Notes: generated by a model from the sequence alone, not told the origin. A stretch of DNA of 64,000 nucleotides from Polaribacter sp. Z022 (GCF_023555495.1 NZ_JALCZO010000006.1:1-64000); one strand, 5' to 3'; positions 16,263 to 24,480 are shown, counted from the first letter of the stretch. Program-made: numbers and translations.

Positions 16263-17351
16263 CTATATGTTAAGCCACTGTTTAAATTCGGCAGCTTTGT
16301 TTTTACTGATAATTATTTCTTCTGAAGTTTTTGATTGCAATAAAATTTTAAGTTGACTTTTTCCGTATTTAATAATTTTATCTATTGCAGTTATACTTAT
16401 TATAAATTGTCTGTTTGCTCTAAAAAATAATGTTGCATCTAAGTTACTATACATATCATCTAAACTTGCATTTGTGGTAGATCTTTTACCATCAAAACAA
16501 ACAACATAAGTAATTGTGTTTTCTGTATAAACGTAAGCAATATCTTTAATAGGTATGGGTACTAACTCATTTCTAACATAAGTTAAAATTCTTGTTTTTG
16601 CTATTTCTAAAGTTTCTTCTACAGGGTTTTCTTCTACTACTTTTTCTTTATACGAAACCAAATCTGTATTTAATTTAGATAAGTTTATTACCTCTGTTGC
16701 TAAGTTAGAATTCTTTAATTCTAATTGCTTTTCATAAGCACTACCAATAACTCTTACTGCTACAAAAGATAATACAATAACTAAAATACCCATAATTAGA
16801 AAAATGAGATAAAAGTTTCTTTTTAAAACACTCATTTGGGTTTGTATGCTATTTACATTTACATTAGCTGCAACAATTAAATCTGAATTTTTAATGGGTG
16901 AAATATGAATAACTTCAAAAGATATTTCTGTGTTAGATTTCGATTTTCTTTTTACTAATATATCATACAAATCGTCTGAATTATTTTTTTCTTTTAAAGA
17001 TGATAATAAAGTTTGATTAGAATTTACTACTTGTCCAACCTTTGTAATATCTGGATGACAAACTTCTTTGCCTCCCCAATTAAAAACACTTATAAACCAA
17101 GTATCGCTATTAGAATCTGTAATAGTTTTTTGAATGTTTTTTATTACTTCCTCTTTTTTTATACCAGAAGATAATTGGAAATCTATAAATTTAGCAACCT
17201 CATTTGCTTCTCTTTTGCTAGACTCTACCTGTACTTCTATTAATTGGTTTGCACTAACTCTTATAAAATATTGTGATGCAATTGCAGCAATTAATAAAAA
17301 AATAACTGCTATAGATAAAAACGTTAAAAAGTATAATTTGTCTTTTTTCAT
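16263..17351 (-). CDS. Membrane-bound Cache-LytTR transcriptional regulator
   Basis: 362 residues. Membrane helix 1 (about 7-29), an extracytoplasmic Cache-like sensor (about 30-180, with WFISVFNWGGKEVCHPDITKVGQ as the core), helix 2 (about 181-205), a coiled-coil linker with an acidic VEENPVEE stretch, and a C-terminal LytTR DNA-binding domain (about 250-362) with KDIAYVYTENTITYVV and FFRANRQFIISI. No receiver or kinase domain is present, so it is a one-component sensor that should bind DNA from the membrane. It lies exactly between the two divergent paralogous arms and very probably controls them. The ligand is unknown. Confidence 0.88.
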   Translation of the reverse strand: MKKDKLYFLTFLSIAVIFLLIAAIASQYFIRVSANQLIEVQVESSKREANEVAKFIDFQLSSGIKKEEVIKNIQKTITDSNSDTWFISVFNWGGKEVCHPDITKVGQVVNSNQTLLSSLKEKNNSDDLYDILVKRKSKSNTEISFEVIHISPIKNSDLIVAANVNVNSIQTQMSVLKRNFYLIFLIMGILVIVLSFVAVRVIGSAYEKQLELKNSNLATEVINLSKLNTDLVSYKEKVVEENPVEETLEIAKTRILTYVRNELVPIPIKDIAYVYTENTITYVVCFDGKRSTTNASLDDMYSNLDATLFFRANRQFIISITAIDKIIKYGKSQLKILLQSKTSEEIIISKNKAAEFKQWLNI

Positions 17352-17407
17352 GCTCTATTTAAAAATTGAAATATACTATTATTCTTTTTCTTTTTAGAAT
17401 CGTTTTT

Positions 17408-17477
17408 TCCATTTTAAGACTTATTTTTCGGCTTTGACATATTTTTTCTCAAAATTATTGCTACAATTAGTTACTTT
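17408..17477 (+). promoter_or_regulatory. Promoter region of plus-strand arm with shared blocks
   Basis: TCCATTTTAA (17408-17417), 48 bases, then ATTAGTTACTTT (17466-17477), which ends 24 bases before the ATG at 17502. The arrangement copies that of the opposite arm (16149-16220), implying common regulation. Confidence 0.55.
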
Positions 17478-17501
17478 GAAATATCTTTCTGATTCTATTT
17501 T

Positions 17502-17939
17502 ATGAAACATAAAAACAAACTTTTTTTAATTATAGTTATCTTTTTACTTTTGGTAAATGGCTATTTTTATGTGATTCCATATTTTAAAAGTACTCACCAA
17601 AATTTAGAATTAGTTGCTTCAGATGTTTCTATAAACTCTAATGATTTAATTAATTTATATGTAGAAAGTGAAACAGAAACCAACAAATTATATTCTGGAA
17701 AAATTATTGAAGTAAAAGGAACTGTTAAAGAAGTTACTTTTTTAAATAACAGAAATACAGTAATATTGTATGGCAATCATAAAACTTCTGGTATTATTTG
17801 CGATATCCATGAAAGTCAAATTGAAAAAATTAAAAAATTAAAAAAACATCAAAAAGTAGTTGTAAAAGGTATTTGCAAAGGTTTTTTAAAAGATGTTGTA
17901 TTATTAAATTGTTATATAGATTTAAAACTGAATGAATAA
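17502..17939 (+). CDS. OB-fold (tRNA_anti-like) membrane-anchored protein (right arm)
   Basis: 145 residues: N-terminal membrane helix (about 6-25), then the OB-fold domain with GKIIEVKGTVKEV, TVILYGNHKTSGIICDIHESQ and KHQKVVVKGICKGFLKDVVLLNCYI. Clearly paralogous to 15334-15750, with the same pair of C-terminal Cys. It is the first gene of the plus-strand arm; the cytochrome that heads the other arm is absent here. Its last 8 bases overlap the YceI gene, indicating coupled translation. Confidence 0.82.
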   Translation: MKHKNKLFLIIVIFLLLVNGYFYVIPYFKSTHQNLELVASDVSINSNDLINLYVESETETNKLYSGKIIEVKGTVKEVTFLNNRNTVILYGNHKTSGIICDIHESQIEKIKKLKKHQKVVVKGICKGFLKDVVLLNCYIDLKLNE

Positions 17940-18477
17940 AATTTTACCCTTATTTTTATTAATCACATTTTTTACTGATTTTAATTCAGAAAAAAACCAA
18001 TTTATTGCAAGACAAGGACAAGTTTCTTTCTTTTCTTATGCTTCTGTAGAAAATATTGAAGCTCAAAACAATCAGGTTTTAAGCATTTTAGATATTACAA
18101 ACAAAAAGATTGCAGTTAGTATGTTAATGCGAGCTTTTGTATTTAAAAAAGACTTAATGTATGAGCATTTTAATGAAAGTTATATAGAATCAGACATCTA
18201 TCCTAAAGCCACTTTTGAAGGAGATATATTAGATTTTGATGCTTCTCTAAACAAACAAACTAAAATTGTTAGAGGCAAATTAACCATACATGGCATTACA
18301 AAAGAAATAGACATAAAAACAACAATAGAAAAGATAAATAACCAATATAAACTTACTGGCGAATACAATGTATTTGTAAAAGATTTTGATATTAAAATAC
18401 CTCCAATTTTGGCTGGTAATATTGCAAAAATGATAACTATTAAATTTAGCTTTCAATACCAATCTTATGAAGAATAA
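17932..18477 (+). CDS. YceI family protein (right arm)
   Basis: 181 residues, the same length as its left-arm paralogue. A short hydrophobic N-terminus (about 1-16) acts as signal but lacks a clear cleavage site. YceI motifs are present: VSFFSYASVENIEAQNNQ, ESDIYPKATFEGDI, VRGKLTIHGITKEI and VKDFDIKIPPILAGNIAK. Presumed lipid-binding periplasmic barrel. It overlaps the gene before by 8 bases and the DUF5777 gene after by 11 bases, so this arm is packed more tightly than the left arm. Confidence 0.9.
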   Translation: MNKILPLFLLITFFTDFNSEKNQFIARQGQVSFFSYASVENIEAQNNQVLSILDITNKKIAVSMLMRAFVFKKDLMYEHFNESYIESDIYPKATFEGDILDFDASLNKQTKIVRGKLTIHGITKEIDIKTTIEKINNQYKLTGEYNVFVKDFDIKIPPILAGNIAKMITIKFSFQYQSYEE

Positions 18478-19366
18478 TAAAATATATCTGCTTTTTGTAA
18501 TATTTGTTATAGCAAATTCTTCTATAAAAGCACAAAGCTTATTAGATAAGTTAGACAAAGAATATCCTGTAGAAACAACTTATGAAATTGCAACTTTTAA
18601 AATGACCAGAATTGGTTTAGGACATTCTATAGAAACACGTAAAAAAGGTGCTTTAGAAATTTCTTTATACAACCGCTATTGGAACATTCCTAATTTTGGT
18701 GGAGAACGTTTTTTAGCAGATAAAGTTAGCACACGTTATGGATTAGAATATGCTTTTACAGATAATTTTACAATGGGTTTTGGCTATACAAATTTTGATA
18801 AAATTTCTGAAGGATATTTAAAATACAGACTTATAAAACAGCAAAAAGGAAGCAAAAAAACACCTATTTCTGTTACATTATTACAAACTATATCTAACAG
18901 AAAAATAACAGATACAAATCTTTATGGCAAAGAAACTAAAACAAATAACTACGCTTTTACAAGTCAGGTTTTAATTGCCAGAAAATTTAATCCAAATTTA
19001 TCTTTACAAATTGCACCTACTTTTATTCATAAGAATAACAATACTAATTCTAACGATCCAAACAATCAGTTTGCTATTGGTTTTGGTGGAAGACATAAAA
19101 TTAGTGGACACGCTTCTGTGGTTTCAGAATATTATTATGTTTCAAATCCTTTAAAATCTGTTGAAACTTTTAATACTTTTATGGTAGGTGTTAATTGGGA
19201 GTTAAGCCATTTATTATTACAGTTTCATATAACAAATGCTCGTAATTTTGCAGAAGATACTTTTATAACGCAAACCAAACACAACTTTAATTTTAAAGAT
19301 CCTAATTTAAATTTTGGATTTAATGCAACTTTTATATTGCATACAAAAAAGAAGAAACTAAAGTAA
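18467..19366 (+). CDS. DUF5777 family outer-membrane beta-barrel protein (right arm)
   Basis: 299 residues: signal peptide (about 1-22, SSIKAQS), LLDKLDKE segment, then the family signature ATFKMTRIGLGHSIETR and a barrel of alternating strands, with RHKISGHASVVSEYYYV late in the sequence. Paralogue of 13909-14772, whose matching signature is ATFKGTRILNGHSIENR. Terminal gene of the plus-strand arm. The C-terminus ends in a Lys-rich tail (THKKKKLK-like) not seen in the paralogue. The second cassette-like island begins 28 bases after its stop. Confidence 0.85.
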   Translation: MKNNKIYLLFVIFVIANSSIKAQSLLDKLDKEYPVETTYEIATFKMTRIGLGHSIETRKKGALEISLYNRYWNIPNFGGERFLADKVSTRYGLEYAFTDNFTMGFGYTNFDKISEGYLKYRLIKQQKGSKKTPISVTLLQTISNRKITDTNLYGKETKTNNYAFTSQVLIARKFNPNLSLQIAPTFIHKNNNTNSNDPNNQFAIGFGGRHKISGHASVVSEYYYVSNPLKSVETFNTFMVGVNWELSHLLLQFHITNARNFAEDTFITQTKHNFNFKDPNLNFGFNATFILHTKKKKLK

Positions 19367-19394
19367 TAACTAGTGTTTTTACTGTTGATTTTCT

Positions 19395-19470
19395 GAATCA
19401 AAAAACTTAACTTCGTTAACGTAGATTATAAGTAATTAAAACGGACGTAATAATTGTCTTAAGTTGTAAA
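19395..19470. repeat. Left boundary sequence of cassette-like island 2
   Basis: TTGATTTT (19395-19402), 15 bases, then TAACTTCGTTAAC (19418-19430), the same blocks and spacing as at 11374-11409. TAAC-TTC-GTTA forms a small hairpin. Starts 28 bases after a host gene stop. Confidence 0.55.
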
Positions 19471-19493
19471 CAAGTTAATCAAAAACCTCTGAA

Positions 19494-20071
19494 TTGAAAA
19501 TAAAACAGAATTACTTAAAAGGTAAATCCATTTTCAAAGTTTCGTTACTCGTAATCGGAATTACTGTTCTGACTGTTTATCTGACTGGTATTAATTACAA
19601 TCGAAGTCTGACTTCTAATCTTTATTTGTCTCTCGGAATTATTGCAATTTCACTTTTCCTGTTTATGACTTAGGACTTTATAAAGGAATAGGACTGATTG
19701 ACAATTTCCCTAAATTTAGGAATTTTAAACGAGGAGATATAATCGGAAATGCTTCACCTACATTCGAGATGCCATCAATTGATGTTGGAGATGGAATTGG
19801 TGGATTAATTTTATCAATACTCTTATGGATTGGAATGACAATTTTGATAGTTGTATTATTAATTGTGTTAGAGGCTGTATTTTGGTTTTCGATTTTTATA
19901 ATTTTAGCAATGTTGTATTGGATTTTTTTCAGAGCATTAAAATTCGTTTTTAACAAATCAAAAGAGACAAAAGGAGATATTAGAAATTCAGCTATTTACT
20001 CATTGACTTACACTTTACTCTACGTTGGTTGGATTTTCGGAATCGTTTATCTAACTGAAATCATCAAATAA
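19494..20071 (+). pseudogene. Frameshifted orphan membrane protein
   Basis: Read with one base restored near 19672, a TTG start at 19494 would give a protein of about 192 residues with four to five hydrophobic segments. As it stands, frame 1 codes 59 residues and stops at TAG 19671-19673; the rest (a 100-residue frame from ATG 19769, open upstream to the break) lies in the next frame. The sequence at the junction (ATGACTTAGGACTTTAT) suggests a single lost base in a Tyr codon (TA-GGA). Composition differs from host genes as in island 1. It could be a real null, a phase-variable state or a sequencing error. No family recognised. Confidence 0.65.
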
Positions 20072-20079
20072 AGCCAGAA

Positions 20080-20198
20080 GGCAACAATTTATATAATCCT
20101 ATGCTAGGGAAAGCTTGCGTTCGGATTTTCTATCTGATTTTTATTTGCTAAATTTAGTTATAATTCACGCAAATGAAACCTACACAAATACGTTAGCA
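20080..20198 (+). repeat. attC-like imperfect hairpin ending in CGTTAGC (copy D)
   Basis: Left core GGCAACAATTTATATAATCC and right arm CCTACACAAATACGTTAGCA pair imperfectly. The right end matches copies B1 and B2 (TACACAAA..CGTTAGC), and the left 12-mer GGCAACAATTTA is also at 11454. It begins 8 bases after the frameshifted gene, closing island 2. The rest of the 149-bp gap is featureless. Confidence 0.72.
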
Positions 20199-20220
20199 AA
20201 TCAACAAAAATTAATTAGAA

Positions 20221-20637
20221 TTAGTAAACCCTTTTATCAAAATAACCTTTTAAGAAAACTAGTTGAGCAATAATCATTAATCCAAAAAAGAAAACTGCAT
20301 ACAAAACAATATTTGAAACAGATAAAGATTCAAAAAAGTTTGGCATCTGAAATTTATTTAAAAAAGAAAAATCGAATTCAGGAATACTAAAACTATATTC
20401 TTTCATCTGTTTAAAAGGAACAAATATTGCTACTAATAATAAACCTATAATTAATAGCCAACCTTTTTTAGTTATTAAAGCTTTTGGTTTAAAAACATTA
20501 GTTGCATACGTATTTTCTGTCAAAATACTTTGCATTATAGAAGCTGTAAAATCTACAGACGGTTTTTCTTGCGGAATTTCTAGTACATACTTTTTAGCAA
20601 ATGCATCAAGTTTTTCTATGTTTTTATTTTCTTCCAT
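20221..20637 (-). CDS. Putative anti-sigma/membrane partner of the ECF sigma factor
   Basis: 138 residues. A cytoplasmic N-terminal region of ~60 residues with a helical segment (DAFAKKYVLEIPQEKPSVDFTASIMQSI) is followed by two membrane helices (about 60-76 and 107-128). It overlaps the ECF sigma gene by 14 bases, and this coupling plus the topology suggests an anti-sigma role; it lacks an obvious zinc anti-sigma HxxxCxxC motif. Last gene of the minus-strand unit, followed by hairpin copy D. Confidence 0.6.
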   Translation of the reverse strand: MEENKNIEKLDAFAKKYVLEIPQEKPSVDFTASIMQSILTENTYATNVFKPKALITKKGWLLIIGLLLVAIFVPFKQMKEYSFSIPEFDFSFLNKFQMPNFFESLSVSNIVLYAVFFFGLMIIAQLVFLKGYFDKRVY

Positions 20638-21208
20638 AATGATTTATAATTTCTGGTTCTACATTTTCTTCTACAATAGCTAATAATTTTTTTCTAGCTC
20701 TGTGCAACTTTACTTTTAAATTAGCTTCAGAGAAATCTGTAATTTCTGTAATTTCTTTCAAACTTAATTCATCATAATAAAACATCCAAATAATAGAACG
20801 TTCTTCTTCTGGTAATTTATCTAAACAATCGCTTAAAATAATAGAACGTTCTTTTCTTTCTATACCTTCTAAAATATTTTCTACAGATTGTATTTGATTA
20901 AAAGTAAATTCGTTAATTTCTACATTACTATTATTTTTTTTATTCTTTTTAATAGCATCTAAACTTGTATGATATGCAATTCTATACAACCAAGTAGAAA
21001 ATTTAGAATCTCCTTTAAACTTACTTAAATTTTTAAATGCTTTTATAAATGTATCTTGACTAATTTCTTCTGCTTCTTCCTTATTTTTAGTCATTTTATA
21101 TGCCAAACTGTAAACCATGTTCTTATACTCATCAACAAGATAAGCAAATGCATTTGTATCTCCATTGATGACTTTAGTTATATAATGTTGGTTGTTCTGG
21201 TTAGTCAT
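20624..21208 (-). CDS. RNA polymerase ECF-type sigma-70 factor (ECF-1)
   Basis: 194 residues with both sigma domains: region 2 (about 20-90; DEYKNMVYSLAYKMTKNKEEAEEISQDTF and FSTWLYRIAYH) and region 4 (about 125-180; LPEEERSIIWMFYYDELSLKEI with a helix-turn-helix ending VKLHRARKKLL). It directs RNA polymerase to a small envelope-type regulon. Its own start is only 5 bases after the promoter motif CGTCAAAGATAAA, so the mRNA may be leaderless. The same promoter motif faces the DUF6249 gene, so autoregulation is likely. Confidence 0.92.
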   Translation of the reverse strand: MTNQNNQHYITKVINGDTNAFAYLVDEYKNMVYSLAYKMTKNKEEAEEISQDTFIKAFKNLSKFKGDSKFSTWLYRIAYHTSLDAIKKNKKNNSNVEINEFTFNQIQSVENILEGIERKERSIILSDCLDKLPEEERSIIWMFYYDELSLKEITEITDFSEANLKVKLHRARKKLLAIVEENVEPEIINHYGRK

Positions 21209-21213
21209 TTTAT

Positions 21214-21243
21214 CTTTGACGACGTCTAATATAAATAGGTTAC
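21214..21243 (-). promoter_or_regulatory. Predicted ECF-1 promoter driving the sigma/anti-sigma operon
   Basis: Minus strand: GTAACC (21243-21238), 16 bases, CGTCAAAG (21221-21214). The identical bipartite motif with the same spacing occurs on the plus strand at 21279-21308. CGTC-type -10 elements are typical of ECF sigma factors. Confidence 0.75.
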
Positions 21244-21278
21244 ACTTTTAATTAAAAATATTTTTTTTTAGTTTTTTT

Positions 21279-21308
21279 GTAACCTTTATTTAAAAGCAAT
21301 CGTCAAAG
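21279..21308 (+). promoter_or_regulatory. Predicted ECF-1 promoter driving the DUF6249 gene
   Basis: GTAACC (21279-21284), 16 bases, CGTCAAAG (21301-21308), about 50 bases before the ATG at 21358. Matches the divergent promoter of the sigma gene base for base in both boxes. Confidence 0.75.
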
Positions 21309-21357
21309 CTACAAACACAATAAAATTAATCATTTAAAAATTTAAAAAACATAAATT

Positions 21358-21738
21358 ATGGAAGTAGCAGTTTTGGCAGTAATATTTGGTAGCATATTTG
21401 GAGTATTTTATTTATACTTTTCTACTAGAAACAAAGAACGTTTGGCATTAATAGAAAAAGGTGCAGATGCAAGTATTTTTATGTCTAGCAAAAAAAGAAA
21501 TGCTGCTCCTTTTTGGAAAGTATTAATATTAAACTTAGGTTTATTAGCAATGGGAATTGGTGTAGGTATTCTTTTAGGAACATTGTTAAGTTACCATTTT
21601 GGGTATGAAGGTTCTTGGGAAAACAGACCTCAAAATGCTATAGATTCTGGAGTTTTTTATGCAGCATCAGTATTTTTATGTGCTGGAGGAGCTTTATTAA
21701 TAGGCTTTAATCAAACAAAAAAATTAGATAAAGAATAA
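21358..21738 (+). CDS. DUF6249-type small membrane protein
   Basis: 126 residues with three membrane helices (about 2-22, 55-78, 98-118) and a cytosolic loop RNKERLALIEKGADASIFM, the conserved stretch of the DUF6249-like proteins that accompany ECF sigma genes in flavobacteria. Divergent from the sigma gene and served by the same promoter motif, so it is probably part of the same regulon, perhaps as a sensor or effector in the membrane. Exact function unknown. A hairpin terminator follows 21 bases after the stop. Confidence 0.75.
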   Translation: MEVAVLAVIFGSIFGVFYLYFSTRNKERLALIEKGADASIFMSSKKRNAAPFWKVLILNLGLLAMGIGVGILLGTLLSYHFGYEGSWENRPQNAIDSGVFYAASVFLCAGGALLIGFNQTKKLDKE

Positions 21739-21759
21739 AAAATTTGTAAACTTTATTTT

Positions 21760-21796
21760 AAAACCATTTCAATTAATTTTGAAGTGGTTTTTTTGT
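21760..21796 (+). terminator. Terminator after the DUF6249 gene
   Basis: AAAACCATTTCA (21760-21771) pairs with TGAAGTGGTTTT (21780-21791) with one G-T wobble, followed by a T run. Standard rho-independent form. Confidence 0.8.
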
Positions 21797-21834
21797 TTTT
21801 AAAAAGTCTGTATATTAGAGCTAAATAATAGTAA

Positions 21835-23148
21835 ATGAAAAACGATTATAAAGACAATAAATTTCAGAAACTTTTAGACAAGCTTCAGCAAGAAAGTTGG
21901 CAATTAGAATTGTTAATTTCTGGTTTTGCAATTTTTGGATTAATATCATCATTAGATCCTTTAGCAAGAATGGGACAAGAAGCATATGCTTCTGAAAGTT
22001 ATTCTAAATTTTTCTATTTAGTTGCAAGTATTTCTTGTAAAGTTTTAATTGTAAACTTAATAATTCACGTAGTTTTAAGAGGTTTATGGATTGGTGCCAT
22101 TGGTTTACGTTATGTGTCTGGAGAAATTGATTATGATGCCCTTAATTATAAAAAGCGGTTTACAAATCATCTTAAGAAAAAAGTAGGTTCTTTTGATAAA
22201 TATATAGGCACTTTAGAAAATTATTGTAGCATATTATTTGCGGTTACTTTTTTGTATTTATTTTACATTATTTCTTTTTTTCTAATCTTTTTAGTAATTT
22301 TTATAGCTGGTTCTATTTTTTTAGATTCTGGTATCTTTTCTAAGATTGTTGGAGCAACTTTATTAGGTTTTTTTAGCATCTTTTTTCTATCCTTATCTTT
22401 AATCGTTTTTATAGATTTTGCAACCCAAGGTTATTTAAAGAAAAAAGAATGGACTTCATTTTTATATTTTCCTTTGTATAAAATATTTAGTGTATTAACG
22501 TTGTCTTTTTTATACAGACCACTTGTTTACAATTTTTTAGACAACAAATTCGGAAGAAGACTATTACTTGTTTTATTACCTGTTTATGTAGCTGTTTTTT
22601 ATTTAACTACAGTTAACCATGTAAGATCTAATTACATAAACAAACAAGCAAACTCATCTATTAACTACGCAAATAACAATAACTATTTAAATAGTTTAGA
22701 AGAAAACAAAAACATTACCAAAGCTGCTATACAGTCTAAAATTATTGAAAAACCTTATTTAAAAATTTTTATTCCTTTTAGACAAAAAATAGAAGACATG
22801 GTTATAAATCAGAATAAAGATTTAAAAACAGAAGATGATATTAGAGGTTATAATAGCAACTTTTTTTCTTCTAATAAAAGAACAAAAGCCAAAGATAGCT
22901 TACAAACAAAATATTTAAATGCGTTTAAAAAAGCCTATACTTTAAAAATTGATAGTTTAAAAATTCAAACAGATTTTATAATAACAGAAATAAATAATCA
23001 ATTAGGTTTTGAATCTATTTATAATATTAAAGAAATAACAGAAGGAAAACATATATTAAAAATCAACAGATTTATTACTTCTAACAAAACAAACAAAATA
23101 GTAAACGAACATGTAATAGAAATACCTTTTTGGTATTTTAAACAATAA
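21835..23148 (+). CDS. Uncharacterised multi-pass membrane protein
   Basis: 437 residues. The N-terminal half has about five hydrophobic segments (approximately 26-46, 60-90, 130-160, 168-195, 230-255). The C-terminal ~170 residues are soluble, Lys/Asn-rich and contain two polar repeats of TKAKDSLQTKYLNAFKKAY-like helical character. The opening QQESWQLELLISGFAIFGL is a conserved-looking block. No transporter or enzyme motif is recognised. It is followed after 3 bases by the M28 peptidase gene, with which it is probably co-transcribed. Confidence 0.65.
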   Translation: MKNDYKDNKFQKLLDKLQQESWQLELLISGFAIFGLISSLDPLARMGQEAYASESYSKFFYLVASISCKVLIVNLIIHVVLRGLWIGAIGLRYVSGEIDYDALNYKKRFTNHLKKKVGSFDKYIGTLENYCSILFAVTFLYLFYIISFFLIFLVIFIAGSIFLDSGIFSKIVGATLLGFFSIFFLSLSLIVFIDFATQGYLKKKEWTSFLYFPLYKIFSVLTLSFLYRPLVYNFLDNKFGRRLLLVLLPVYVAVFYLTTVNHVRSNYINKQANSSINYANNNNYLNSLEENKNITKAAIQSKIIEKPYLKIFIPFRQKIEDMVINQNKDLKTEDDIRGYNSNFFSSNKRTKAKDSLQTKYLNAFKKAYTLKIDSLKIQTDFIITEINNQLGFESIYNIKEITEGKHILKINRFITSNKTNKIVNEHVIEIPFWYFKQ

Positions 23149-23151
23149 CAA

Positions 23152-24480
23152 ATGAAAAAAATAACATTCCTATTATTAATTTTTACAATTACAATTACTG
23201 CTCAAACAGACCCAAAAATTTATGATATTATAAATGAAGTTTCTGCTAACAGAATTAAATCTGATATTAAAACTCTTACAGAATTTGGAACAAGAAATAC
23301 TTTTTCTGACACCATTTCTAACACCAGAGGTATTGGTGCTGCAAGACGTTGGATAAAATCTGAATTTGATAAAATTTCTAAAAATTGTAATAATTGTATC
23401 AACACTTTTTATCAAAAGGATTTTGTAACAAAAAAAGGCAACAGAAGAGTACCTCATGATGCTTGGGTAGTAAATGTTGTTGCTGTGCAAAAAGGCACAA
23501 AATACCCTAATAGATATGTTATTATGAGTGGTGACATAGATTCTAGAGCAAGTAACACAATGGATTTTACAACAGATGCACCAGGTGCAAATGACAACGC
23601 TTCTGGAATGGCAGGAACTATTGAAGCTGCAAGGGTTTTAAGTAAATATAAATTTGAAAACAGTATTATTTATGTTGGTCTTTCTGGTGAAGAACAAGGT
23701 CTTTTTGGAGGTGCAGGATTCGCAAAATATGCCAAAGAAAAAGGTTGGGAAATTATAGGAATTTTAAACAATGATATGATTGGAAATATTACTGGAGTAG
23801 ATGGTGTAATAGACAATCGTAGTTTTAGAATTTTTTCTGAACCTGTTCCTGCAAATGAAACAGAAAGACAACGTAAAATGCGTCGTTTTTATGGAGGTGA
23901 AGTAGATGGAATTTCTCGTCAATTAGCAAGATATACGTACAAAACAACAAAGACATATATGCCAGAAATGAATCCGATGATGATTTATAGATTGGATAGA
24001 TTTGGAAGAGGAGGACATCATAGACCTTTTAACGATTTAGGATTTGCTGGTATTAGAATTATGGAAGCTCATGAAAATTATACACAACAACATCAAGATA
24101 TTAGAATTGAAAACGGCATTAAATATGGAGATACTTTTGAGCACGTAAATTTTGGTTATGCAAAAAAGCTAACTGCTGTAAATGCAATTACTATGGCAAA
24201 TTTAGCTTGGGCTCCTCCAAGTCCTACAGAAGTATCTATTGGCGGAATTGTACAAGCTTCAGCTAAATTAAAATGGAACAAAGTTATAGGTGCTAAAGGG
24301 TATAAAATTTATTGGAGAGATACTACATCTCCTACTTGGGATAATTCTAGGTATGTTGAAACTACAGAATTTACTTTAGATGGAATTGTTATTGATAACT
24401 TCTTTTTTGGAGTTGCTGCAGTAGGAAAAGATGGTCATGAAAGTGTGGTAGTTTTTCCAAATAAAATTTGGAGAAAATAG
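23152..24480 (+). CDS. M28 family metallopeptidase with C-terminal fibronectin-III-like domain
   Basis: 442 residues: signal peptide (about 1-17, ITAQ), an M28 aminopeptidase-type domain (~30-340), then an Fn3-like domain (~345-440, beginning PPSPTEVSIGG). Zinc-site motifs: SGDIDSRA takes the place of the usual GHxDS, so the first ligand His is Asp; PGANDNASG carries the bridging Asp; SGEEQGLFG carries the Glu base and ligand; ILNNDMIGN the next Asp. A late His occurs in RGGHHRPF. Presumed periplasmic or secreted peptidase. It abuts the YdeI-like gene with no spacer. Confidence 0.85.
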   Translation: MKKITFLLLIFTITITAQTDPKIYDIINEVSANRIKSDIKTLTEFGTRNTFSDTISNTRGIGAARRWIKSEFDKISKNCNNCINTFYQKDFVTKKGNRRVPHDAWVVNVVAVQKGTKYPNRYVIMSGDIDSRASNTMDFTTDAPGANDNASGMAGTIEAARVLSKYKFENSIIYVGLSGEEQGLFGGAGFAKYAKEKGWEIIGILNNDMIGNITGVDGVIDNRSFRIFSEPVPANETERQRKMRRFYGGEVDGISRQLARYTYKTTKTYMPEMNPMMIYRLDRFGRGGHHRPFNDLGFAGIRIMEAHENYTQQHQDIRIENGIKYGDTFEHVNFGYAKKLTAVNAITMANLAWAPPSPTEVSIGGIVQASAKLKWNKVIGAKGYKIYWRDTTSPTWDNSRYVETTEFTLDGIVIDNFFFGVAAVGKDGHESVVVFPNKIWRK

